The position numbers and the translations under genes were made by a program. Positions 1 through 8,605 of a stretch of 17,009 bases of DNA are shown here, in pieces. The DNA is from Cymbomonas tetramitiformis (Eukaryota > Chlorophyta > Pyramimonadophyceae > Pyramimonadales > Pyramimonadaceae), in NCBI GenBank assembly GCA_001247695.2, contig LGRX02025948.1, forward strand, positions 1-17,009. Reading direction: 5' to 3'. Every line of letters starts with the position of its first letter. The first letter of the stretch is position 1. Under the pieces are notes generated by a model. That model did no database searches. It worked only from the letters and a program-made list of their open reading frames with translations, and was not told the DNA's origin.

Positions 1-3000
1 GTGATCGACTTTGCCCGGACCCCGCACGTGTCCACCGAAAGCAACATTCCGCAGAACACCCAACTAAGACCCTCGGAGGTTTGCTCCACTGTCACGCCTT
101 CCGGGTAACAATCCTGAAGATACCCGCCAAACACTCGTCGCATCTCATCCAGTGCCCCGCTGTCCGCATCGCCGTTGCCCGTGACCAAAAGAAGGCAATC
201 GTCCATCAGCCGCGTGCCCACGATTTTCACGCCCGTCAGTCTCCGATCCGCCCCGAGTGATTGTGTCCATTGCCGCTCGCCGTAGACACACACACACTGC
301 GCCAATCCCGGGCTGGCGCCGCCACCAATTCCTATGCCACAAGTCTGCCTCACCAGGTGTCCGCCGACAAATAGGAAGCCGTTGTCAAGGATAAACCTCA
401 CTCCGGCCAGAATATGAGCCGCCGTCATTCTCACAGCCACTCGCCTCGGGGTGCCTGCCTCGTACCAAGACACTCCCTTCCTGCCTCTTGTGTTCACCAA
501 AATTCCTGCACACTCCTTCATTGCCGTGGTCACAACTAGCTCAGCCGCTGAGAGCATCACAGACGGCCTCAGTCTCACATACATCTCTTTCACATCGAAC
601 CCGGCCGCCATCACTGTGTCCCCAGCCTCGATCGCCGAGTTAAACAAAGAGAGCCGTCCAACAATTTCCTGCGTAGCCGCCACGTTGAAGTGTCCCGTCA
701 GCCCGCCAATCAGGAAGCACAGTGCTCTGCCAACCCGGTTTTGAAGCATTCTGTCCGGTGAGGCAAAGCAAGGAACCACCGGGCGCCTCTTCTCCCACAA
801 CGAGGAATCCTTGTGCTTCAGCAGCAGATAGAGCGTACCGAAAGCGCCATCAGTGAAAAACGTTGCCACCTGATCAAGTCCCGCCGCTCTGAAACTCAGC
901 CGCATCTTCCTCACAACTTCCACACTCTCCATTGTCACCCTCTCATAGCCTCCGCCGTCACGTTCCTCACGGAGCCAGCCTTGGTAGACCTGGCAGCACA
1001 CGCCAAATCCCACCGCGACGTTCCTGTCAAGTGGTCCCCGAGCCAAGCCAGACATCTTCGTCGCCAGTTGCCAAACGTCTGTCAGGGCCGGGATCCCGCC
1101 GGTTTTGGTAGCAGCTTGCTTCTCATTACCCGCCACTTTCATCACCGCCGCAGCAACGTCCCCGCCAAAAGAATGCAGGAGGAGTCCCGCCGCCACACCT
1201 CCCTTCATTAGCTTTCGAAAACGATCCAAGACCCGGCCCTCCTCCGCAAATCCACGAGCCTGTGGACGGACCTGCATAGCCAACCTCCAGCAGAAGTCCA
1301 AACCCCACTCAGCCGAATACATCACGCCCCGGTCATCGACCGAACTCGCCACTACTCTAGAAAGTCTGGAAAGTCCCTGATCAGTAACTGGTTTCAGCTT
1401 CGCCGCGGCTCTGTTCTGGATCAAGAGAATACCCACGTCGAACTTTGCTCCTGTCGACCGATCAGTGAAGCCTAGAGCGCTCTGCGGAGCCAAGAATTTG
1501 AACTTCTTCTTTTGCAACAAGCACACCAGTTCAACCCCATCACACTCATCCCACCGCTCCCAGTATGGAACCACGAGCACAATTCGAACGGGTTTTCGTG
1601 TCGTGCGTGCGGAAAGAATCGCGTGGGCAATACACCTGCGAATATGTGACACTGTATAGATAGGATTCCCGAGGGCAAGAACGTGCCATAAAATTCTGTA
1701 AGCATTGTCAACAGCTCCGAAAATAGTGTCCTCGCTATATGGGGTGCAAAACATTGCGCTGTTCAGGTTGACGTCTAGCGGCGAGGCAAAAAGCTCATCA
1801 AGCAGTGAAAAACAGAAGCGAATCGCGTCCTGAACAAAGTAAGGTGTAATCCAGTAATCCTGCGTAACAAGCTGCGACCAGGCACACAGTCTCCGCACCA
1901 GCTCGCGGATAAGCTCTGTCACTGCTGTCTTTGTCCGACCCCGAGCAACACCGCAGGCATCGAGTCGCTTAAGCAGAAAAATAAATCTGTGCCAGGTCAC
2001 TTGGACCTTCAGTCCCTCAGCACCGCAAACTGCTACAAAAAAGGTCTCGTCAGAAAAGTTTTCAATCACAGTAACTCGAGCACCGCCGTCCACAGAGCAT
2101 TGCCAGGGGAGAAGCCTCCGAATCGCTGCAGTTGAAACCGTTTCAAAGAAGGTGAGTTGACTAAGAAAATCGGTAGTACTCGCGAGCAAAAAATCAGCCG
2201 TCTCTTCGATCTGCGCTGGAGTGTCGCGCAAGCTCCTGTTAAGTGGCAGGAATTCCCCCGAAAGTTCGGTAGTGCGAAAGCACACGTGCCCATTCCGGCG
2301 GGGCAGATCCGCACTCAGTCTGTCACATCGGCAGTAAGCATTGTCAGTACATAAAGAAACTTTGCTGAGGTTGCAGAACACATCAGAGATCTTGCGTTTG
2401 GCCGTTCTTACCACCCGCACTCTTCTGCGAACGAAATTTCTCGTAGCTCCCTCGGCAAACTTCGCATCGACGCACTGGAGAAGAAACCCTTTCATTACTG
2501 ACGTGTTAAGAGCTTCTGGAAAACGAACTCTGCAGATAAAAGAGTGTCTGAAAATAAAATCATGGGACTTCTTCGCGGTGGCCGCTAAGGAAGTTCTGAT
2601 CCTGGCAAGCTGCTTCTTGTCTGTGACTGAGGGCGCTGACTGCCATAATCGCACGAGTCTGTCAAGGGTGTACTTGGGGACTCTCCTCCATGCCTGTTTC
2701 GGGCGTCTCACCAGCTGCTTTACCTCTCGCTGAGCCCATCGGTCTGAGTCTGTAACCACGATCGACAGCAGTCGAAGCCTGGCATTGTCCCTCCTAAGTA
2801 CTGGGAGGAGCTGGCTGAGAGTCTGCTGCAGTGCTGTCTCTCCTGTCTCGTCCAAAAGCACTGCCTGCGACTGGCCATACTTCAGCTTCACTGCTGCCCA
2901 GTCCGTGAAGTTCCAGACCCCAGCTGTGCTCTGCAGGTCCCACTCCCCCTCGCAGAGCGCCTCGCCCTTCGACAATCGACGAAGTGCAAGGTGCAGCGCA

Positions 3001-3719
3001 CCACCCGAGTAGCCCTGAGTTTCTGTGCTTCCGTACTTTGCCCTCCAGCGACCGTCACCCGCGGCTCTGTGCCACATGTTCCTGCGAGAACCAAGTCGAG
3101 CGGCGGCTCGGCGTCGACGTCGACACGTCATGCGATAATGTGTGCGGCCCGCCGACACTCTACGGTTTCGCACGCCCACCGTGTTCAAAGTGTCCCCAAG
3201 CTTCTGTGTCCTCGCAATAATAAGCTTCTCGTCCGCGTTGCAGTCAGACTGCCCCCTGTACGTTCTCAGTGGCAACATAAAATAAGTATGCAGTCCCCTC
3301 GCCCTCAGCCCACCATACAGCCTCTTCCCTCCCTTTCTCGCAGGGTCCAGCGCAGTGTTGAAGTGCGCCAGCAATCTCGCCCTAGGTCCCGACCAAAACT
3401 TCCCAACATAAGTCTTCCGCGATCCCATTGACGCTAGGACATAAGTCCCGTAGCGCGCCCCCCCTGAAAACCAGCTACGTAAATCCTCCACCGTCAGTGC
3501 ATCCCACCACGGTATAAATCTTCGCAGCCACCACCTTGGCTGCATTCCGGCCCACTCCAAGAACATCAGCGAACCAAACATCGATAAGGTAACAGCCGTC
3601 TCCACCTTCCCTTCCCTCCCCTCCCCTTCACATCCAGCGACAACTTCCTCGACAGCCTCCTCCACTAAGCGCAGGATCCCCTGCACTTTTTTTAGCCGTT
3701 GTCGCTGGGTGCGTCCCCG
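1..3719 (-). CDS. Penelope-like pol: GIY-YIG endonuclease, methyltransferase-like segment, reverse transcriptase (3' end off window)
   Basis: One minus-strand frame has no stop for 1239 codons, from the codon after the TAG at 3722-3720 to base 3, and runs off the window. The first ATG is codon 47 (3581-3579). Codon numbers here count from 3719. Codons 88-185 form a GIY-YIG nuclease: GTY at 91-93, YVG at 104-106, Arg115, Glu164 and Asn179 fall at the family's spacing. Codons 449-480 hold a Cys cluster ending GHVC. Codons 600-740 resemble PCIF1-type methyltransferases (FASPLD at 644, FGA at 667, NPIY at 685, PYW ending at 720). Codons 965-1239 are a reverse transcriptase: RRPVV near 979, motif A FDVKEMY with Asp1042, motif B from Gln1125 to SP at 1136-1137, and motif C LMDD with Asp1173-1174. 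It should copy element RNA at nicks made by its own nuclease. Nuclease before RT is the permuted Penelope-like order. The protein may be made from the internal ATG or by readthrough of the TAG. Confidence 0.85.
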
Positions 3720-3722
3720 CTA
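3720..3722 (-). other. In-frame TAG between ORF1 and pol
   Basis: A single TAG is the only stop in about 1655 consecutive minus-strand codons (4970 to 3). The next codons are CGG GGA CGC. Forty-six sense codons follow before the first in-frame ATG. The arrangement allows stop readthrough, reinitiation, or a point nonsense mutation in a once-single ORF. The sequence does not decide between these. Confidence 0.6.
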
Positions 3723-4970
3723 TAAATTGCGGAGATCGAGGAAGCCCCCATTGTGGGCTTCGGTTGCTGCCAATAGGATCTCAGTCTTTGTCATCTCCAT
3801 TGCCGCTCTGGGGTCGACCACCTGAAATTTCACAAGTTCTAGGCGCATCAGTGCCTCCCAGTTCGGTTTCAGCCTGAAAAGTCTCGACATCTCCTTCGCT
3901 TCGATCACGCTCACCTTCTTCGCAGTAACTGAGGGTGGGGGTGGGATCCCTGTACGGACGGTCGGGGTTGTCACTGCAGGTAGAACTGCTGCGCCTGAGG
4001 CCGCAGCCGTGTGAAGCGCTGCTGCGTGGGCCTCGGCCTCCAGTCTGGCTTGTTCTCGCTGGGCGGTGAGAACCGCCTCCTGTGCGCTGAGCATCGCACG
4101 AAGAGCGGCGTTCTTCGGATCCGGGCTGTCACCAGTGCTGCCGCCGCCGCCTCCTCGTACGCCGCCACTTCCAGCGCTCATTGATTTGGCGGCGCGGGTC
4201 AACTCTGCGCCTTGCTTCCGTTTCCGGCGCTGACGTGCCTTCCTGTCAGCGCTGCTGTCACTGTCCGAGGAGGAATCAGAACTGCTGTACCTCTTCTTCT
4301 TCTTCTTGCCCTTCGACTTCTTCCGTTTCTTCACACCTTCATCGTCAACCACCACCACCTCCTCTGCCAGTGGTTCAAAGTGAACCGCTTTTTTCGCGCG
4401 AGTAATTCCCGCCGCATCCGCCAGTGCCCCTCCCATTGCTGCGAGGTTGCCATCCGCCTTCTGTGCCTGAAGTGCCTCTGCCAGTCTTTTCTCGAAAAGG
4501 ACGGTCCGTTCTGCCTCGGACACTGCATTTTCCGCGCGAAGTAGTTGAGCCTGGAGTTCTGCTCGCTCAGCTGCCATTTTTTGAATCTGAGCTTCCAGGT
4601 TTGCAGTTTTTTGTTTCTCGTCCTCAAAATCTTTCTTAAATCGGGAGACATAAGGGCCACCGGTGCGCGGGTCAATTGGTGGTCCATTGTTAACTTGAAA
4701 ACCTGCCGCATTCTGCTGCGGCGCCACTGGTTGCTGGAGAGGAAGTTGGTACTGCAATCCACCAGTACTGGGGGTTGACGGTGTGGGTGTGGTGAAGGCT
4801 GGGTTGTATGCAGAAAAAGCATTCGGAGTATACTGTCCAATCGCGTGTTGGGGTTGTGGAACTGGAGTAACTGGAGCCTGCTGACTTTGTTGGGGCGCCG
4901 CCATAAATCCCGTGGCGGCTGGGACTCCAACTTGAGTCCCTTCCTGCTGTGGTTGCTGTTGTGATGCCAT
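3720..4970 (-). CDS. ORF1 of the same retroelement: coiled-coil, Gln/Pro-rich, basic protein
   Basis: 416 aa with an ATG start at 4970 and a TAG stop at 3722-3720. Residues 1-100 are rich in Gln, Pro, Ala and Thr and are probably disordered. Residues 112-171 are charged and heptad-like, a likely coiled coil. Residues 213-227 are a Lys run, followed by a Ser/Asp stretch at 228-241 and an Arg/Lys run at 243-252, which resemble nuclear-targeting or RNA-binding segments. A Gly-rich linker (269-280) leads to an Ala/Glu helix (286-325) and a more ordered C-terminus (350-416). I recognise no enzyme motif. The layout resembles retroelement ORF1 or Gag-like RNA-binding proteins, and the pol ORF follows directly in the same frame after one stop. 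The ORF1 role is inferred from this position and composition. A host protein is possible but less likely. Confidence 0.7.
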   Translation of the reverse strand: MASQQQPQQEGTQVGVPAATGFMAAPQQSQQAPVTPVPQPQHAIGQYTPNAFSAYNPAFTTPTPSTPSTGGLQYQLPLQQPVAPQQNAAGFQVNNGPPIDPRTGGPYVSRFKKDFEDEKQKTANLEAQIQKMAAERAELQAQLLRAENAVSEAERTVLFEKRLAEALQAQKADGNLAAMGGALADAAGITRAKKAVHFEPLAEEVVVVDDEGVKKRKKSKGKKKKKRYSSSDSSSDSDSSADRKARQRRKRKQGAELTRAAKSMSAGSGGVRGGGGGSTGDSPDPKNAALRAMLSAQEAVLTAQREQARLEAEAHAAALHTAAASGAAVLPAVTTPTVRTGIPPPPSVTAKKVSVIEAKEMSRLFRLKPNWEALMRLELVKFQVVDPRAAMEMTKTEILLAATEAHNGGFLDLRNL

Positions 4971-5830
4971 TAGAGAACTTAGTATGGTAAATTTGAGTTT
5001 GAATATGTTTCTTTTTTTGTGTTCTTTTTTCTGTTTTCTCCTGAACGTTTATGTGAGATCAAACGTCGATCCGGTACCTAGAGAACTAGCCCGCTGGATC
5101 TGAATAGTCAGTGTCGAGGGAGATCGTGCGAAACACGTCCCAAAAACTGCTGCAAGTAAAAGTTAATATAATAAAACTTTCGCTGTAAGAAACGGTATGT
5201 GCGGTAAAGTAATAAGCACGTAGGTAAGTCAACACAGTACGACCGGTCGTGCGGCTCGAAAAAGCAGGTGATAAACTGTTTCCCAAGAATAGCACCAAAG
5301 TAATAATGTATAAAAAAATACTTCAGTACAAATAACGATACTGAAAATATACCGGAGCTTTAGCTTGGCTACCTAGAAGCTTTTCGACCCGTGCCAACAG
5401 GTCTTCCTCAGTAGGCTTTGCAAAAACTAAAATAGTTCGGCTTCAAAGATGAATAAGTCACGGAAAACTCACCAGTCACTAGTGCAATATGGTAGTCGGA
5501 TATGCAGAAACAGTCAGCAGCCCCAAGTGGGACGGCTGTGATAAGTAAGATATGCACTGTCTCACGTAAAAATCTGTCAAAAAACTTGACGCTTTCGTAA
5601 TACAAGGCCGCAGGAGCCGGCCAACCGAGAAAAGCTGGCATACAAACTGCTGACTGTCTTACGTAAAAATCTGTCAAAAAGTCTGACGCATTCGTAATAC
5701 AACACCGGAAAATTAATTGCGCATAGAGAACAAAGAAAGCATACATCCAAAAGGGTCATTTCTTGGCTGCAAAGAAGATCTCAGGCCCAAGAGGGCCGTC
5801 ATGAAGTTGTAGCCAAGTAACTCACGCATC
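4971..5830. other. Intergenic stretch, possible 5' region of the minus-strand retroelement
   Basis: No convincing gene. It is AT-richer than its flanks, with a T-rich tract just upstream of ORF1 (about 4999-5040, plus strand) and a pair of direct repeats near 5556-5702. Stop-bounded frames here have unnatural composition. If the Penelope-like element has a 5' UTR or pseudo-LTR, it would be here, but I see no defined boundary. Confidence 0.4.
5556..5702. repeat. Two 50-bp direct repeats, 97-bp offset
   Basis: Copies at 5556-5605 and 5653-5702 share the core CGTAAAAATCTGTCAAAAA and the end TTCGTAATACAA. They differ at roughly 5 of 50 positions. The intervening 47 bp are not shared. Confidence 0.8.
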
Positions 5831-5862
5831 TCAGAAAAACAACTGGGTTGGCAGCCAACCCC

Positions 5863-5940
5863 AGTGCACGGGGTTTGCAGCGGCGGCAGAGTGAACGGGG
5901 TTCACGGCAGCGGCAGAGTGAACGGGGTTTGCGGTGGCGG
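5863..5940 (-). repeat. 24-bp coding repeat, NPVHSAAA type
   Basis: Near the C-terminus of the polyQ gene the unit NPVHSAAA (24 bp) recurs about two to three times with minor variation. This is consistent with local slippage duplication. Confidence 0.7.
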
Positions 5941-7469
5941 AATGGGGAAAACGGGCAGGAGGTAATGGTCCCGGGGCATGCGCGGGCGGAGGCGCAGGCG
6001 CGGGATTTGTGGGGACTGCGGTCGGAGTGGGCGGTAATGCAGGGGCTGATGGTGGTGCGGGGAGTGGAAGAGGTGTATGGAAGGGCAGGGGTGTGGATGG
6101 TTGTGCGGCCACCACGCTCATGCTCCGGTACCAATCGGAGTTGCTGACCTCCGACCACGCGGCGAGCCCGTCCTGATCGAAGTTCTGCATCTCCGACTCC
6201 CGCGCAGTAGCAGGGATCCACTCCCATACTGGCTGCCCCATGCTGGTAGACCGCACATTGGCCGCGGCTGGGTCCCCCATTGCCATATCCATGACCTCGC
6301 GGTCGACCATGAGGACCCAGGTCTCCACACGAGGGTTGGTAAGGGGTAGGGGTGCGTGGTGTAGCCGGCCCCCCATGCGCGCATATGCAGTCAGCGGCGC
6401 TCCCAGCAGGTGCATGATCCTGAACAAGATGGCGTCGCCCTGCACCCCAGCCCGGCGGCGTTCGTCCCATGGTAGGGAGACGGTTGCCGCGCCTCGCACC
6501 CCAGCTGACTGGTGCACCCACAATGACCCACCATCGTGGGTGACGAAGAGGGCTCTGACCTCTGGGTACTGAGGGTAGGAGGGCTCTGGTGCGGGATCGT
6601 CAGGGGGATCCTGAGGTGGATCACTAGGGGGGCCTGGTGGCGAGTCGCTTGGACTGGAGTCTCTGGGCTCTGAGTCGGGATTGCCACCGCCGTGCACCAC
6701 CGTCTCCATCGACTGCCGCCGGCGGGCCACCATCATGTTATGGGGATTTGGCCGGCCCTGAGTGGGAGGTTCGGCGGGAGCGGTCTCAGCGGCGGTCTGA
6801 GGCACTGGAGGGGTTACGCTGGCGACAGCGTCTGACTCGTGTAGATGGTCCGCCGTCAGGCCCTGTGCGCTGCCCTGAGGGTCGCCTGGTGGGGAGGCTC
6901 CTGCCGATGTCGTCGCACCAGGCAGCGCGAGTCCTCTCGAGAGCACCGTGGAGATGTCCAGGGCCTGTACTGCCGCTAGGACTTCTCTGCGAATGTGTTC
7001 ACTTCGGCTGCTCGCGTCCGAGTCAGAGCCGGACCTGTGGGCGGCCCTCCGCCTGCGCTCAGCCCGTGCCTGCGTGCTTCGGCTGCCTCTGGTCCCCGTG
7101 CTGGTGCGGCTGATGTCCGTGCCGGAGTCGGGGTCAGAGTGATCAGGTGCGTGGCTTGGACCTGGGAGATGCTTGCCATGTGTCGCAGGGCCCGAAGATG
7201 CCCTTCGGGAACGCCGACGCCGGCGAGTCTCTGAGGTTGTCGCCACCGCGGGAAGGTGACGCACCAAGAGCTGGGTACCGCCCAAGACGTTCTGCTGAAC
7301 CCCGCTGTCAAGGGGTACCTGCAGAGGGTCCGGCAGGGCCGCGGCGCCGATGCTGATGAAGTGCTGCAGCGATGAGGGATCCGCGCCTGAGTCATGAAGT
7401 GCGGAGGTGGCTGGTGCCAGCTGATGGGGCTGCTGTGGTCGATGTTGCGGCTGTTGTGGCGGCTGCGGT

Positions 7470-7471
7470 TG

Positions 7472-7503
<32 letters not shown>

Positions 7504-7640
7504 TGCTGCTGTAGCTGCTGCTGCTGTAACTGCTGCTGCTGTAACTGCTGCTGCATCGGTTCCAGTGGCTGCTGTTGAAGCCACTGCTGTTGCTGCTGCT
7601 GGTACGCGAGCCACTGCTGCTGCTGCTGTAGCTGTTGTTG
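7470..7640. repeat. CTG/CAG triplet-rich tract
   Basis: The plus strand has an uninterrupted CTG run at 7477-7502, then TT at 7503-7504, then CTG blocks broken by TAG, TAA or TTG triplets to about 7640. Read on the minus strand, these are Gln runs with Leu, Trp and Tyr interruptions. Confidence 0.9.
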
Positions 7641-8232
7641 GAACGGTGTGGGATATGCGCCCACGGGGTGATGGGTTCCCAGTGTGAACGGCACTGGTGA
7701 TACTCCCCCAGCGAGGGGCGCTGATTGGGGCAATACCCAATTGACGCCGTTCCATACAGCCTGTGCGGGGGTGCCATCCGGCATAGTATAAGGGCGGGGC
7801 ACCGCTGTGTAGGGCATGGTGGTGCCTGGATGTGGAATGGGGTGAGCGGAAGCATATGCGGTGGGCGATGGGAAGGTTATGGGAGAGAACAGAGTGTGGT
7901 GTAGCTGCTCTGCGCTGACACTCATGCTGGGAATGCCTCTGATGTCTGCTGTGACATCCTGATTGCTGAGCTGGTTGAGATCAAGGACTGGGTGTGGCAA
8001 TAGCCACAGGTGAGCAAAGTGGTGAGTGCTCGCCTTTTTTATTTAATTAGTCTCGTCCTCTTCGATGTCGCTCGCTGGAGGCGAAGGGGCGGGACTTCCA
8101 GGCGGAGATGGGGGGACCCAATCAGCGCCAAGGAGGACCCAAGGGGGGGCGTCGATCACTTGTATTGCCTGGAGATGCCACACGTGGTCGTAGTGTACTG
8201 GTGGGATAGCCAGCGTGACTATATCCAGGCGC

Positions 8233-8406
8233 TCAGTTCTCCTCCTCGTCGTCAGAGGAAGAGGGGGAAGGAGGACCGCTCCAAGGACCGCTCTGCCAGA
8301 AGGCGCCTGCTGGTGGGTAGGTGGGGTCTGGAGGGAATACCCACTTGATGGGTCCTTGCTTCCACCACGCTCTTCTGTATTCTTCTGGCGAAGGGGGTAC
8401 TGCCAT
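8233..8406 (-). CDS. Small hypothetical protein, 57 aa, Trp/Pro-rich with acidic tail
   Basis: ATG at 8406, TGA at 8235-8233. An in-frame stop lies five codons upstream of the ATG. The product has several Trp and Pro residues, a W-V-F-P motif, two similar SGP segments and an acidic end (DDEEEN). The composition looks protein-like, unlike the surrounding frames. It lies about 300 bp upstream of the polyQ gene on the same strand and might be a separate short gene or an exon. I know no homolog. Confidence 0.3.
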   Translation of the reverse strand: MAVPPSPEEYRRAWWKQGPIKWVFPPDPTYPPAGAFWQSGPWSGPPSPSSSDDEEEN

Positions 8407-8574
8407 ACACCGGCGAACTCAAAATTTCGCCAGGGCTCCGCGACACAGATTTCAAGTGCCTATGTATGCAGGCAGGGGTCAAGGAACTGCAACCAGAAAG
8501 CTCAGCAAGGTCCCAGAAGGTAACCGGACTTCGTACACTCCCAAAATATTCCAGCCAGAGGGTAAACCAGAGGT

Positions 8575-8605
8575 GTCCAGAAACTGTCCAGAAACTGTCC
8601 AGAAG
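8575..8605. repeat. 11-bp tandem repeat GTCCAGAAACT
   Basis: Two full copies and a third partial copy of GTCCAGAAACT in direct succession. Confidence 0.85.

Larger units (their letters stand above)
1..4970 (-). mobile_element. Penelope-like retroelement with N-terminal GIY-YIG (partial)
   Basis: This covers ORF1 plus the pol ORF. The 5' side lies to the right, somewhere in or beyond 4971-5830, and the 3' end is off the left edge. No terminal repeat could be paired, because only one side of the element is visible. The long undisturbed frame suggests a young or recently active copy. The assignment rests on the combination of a GIY-YIG nuclease and an RT in one polypeptide, which is characteristic of Penelope-like elements. 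The nuclease-first order is the permuted type described from green algae, protists and invertebrates. Confidence 0.7.
5831..7925 (-). pseudogene. Gln/Pro/Ser-rich hypothetical protein, frameshifted in the CAG tract
   Basis: Two minus-strand frames together make one protein-like product. The 5' part starts at the first ATG (7925) and runs through Pro/Thr/His-rich sequence into Gln blocks. The 3' part continues from a pure polyQ tract (about 7502-7470) to a TAA or TGA-type stop ending at 5831, roughly 700 codons in total. The CAG phase slips where the plus strand has TT at 7503-7504 instead of one T, so one extra base accounts for the frame change. The 3' part has an Arg/Ser-rich segment near 7230-7010, a Pro/Asp/Ser-rich segment near 6680-6560, a more ordered block of about 150 residues (6560-6110) with several Trp, and a Pro/Ala tail ending in an eight-residue repeat. 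I recognise no family. The frame opens further upstream of 7925 to 8042 without an ATG, so an upstream exon is possible. It could be a retroelement Gag-like ORF or a host gene, and the shift could be an assembly slip. Confidence 0.55.

Noticed and set aside
451..2733. Plus-strand frames of 60-146 codons across 451-3431
   Set aside because: They lie antisense to the continuous 1239-codon pol frame, which carries clear enzyme motifs. Their composition is that of shadows.
4331..4930. 199-codon minus-strand frame inside ORF1
   Set aside because: It is an offset reading of the ORF1 coiled-coil region, with Trp/Arg-rich unnatural composition and no motif. ORF1 is the better frame.
5408..5759. Minus-strand frames of 112 and 60 codons
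   Set aside because: They are produced by the 50-bp direct repeats. Phe/Cys-rich composition and no conserved motif.
5799..6521. 240-codon minus-strand frame overlapping the polyQ gene
   Set aside because: Cys/Gly/Pro/Arg-rich offset frame. The longer overlapping frame has balanced composition, polyQ continuity and a clean C-terminal repeat.
7350..7375. CTGATGA as a hammerhead ribozyme core
   Set aside because: Penelope-like elements often carry hammerheads, but no matching GAAA core and stems follow here, and the position lies inside the polyQ coding frame.
6637..7687. Plus-strand frames over 5848-7687, including a poly-Ala/poly-Leu run
   Set aside because: These arise from the GC-rich and CTG-repeat complement of the polyQ gene. 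No protein-like features.
7998..8000. TTG at 8000 as the start of the polyQ gene
   Set aside because: It is not ATG. The first in-frame ATG is at 7925, and the open frame upstream to 8042 suggests either untranslated sequence or a missing exon.
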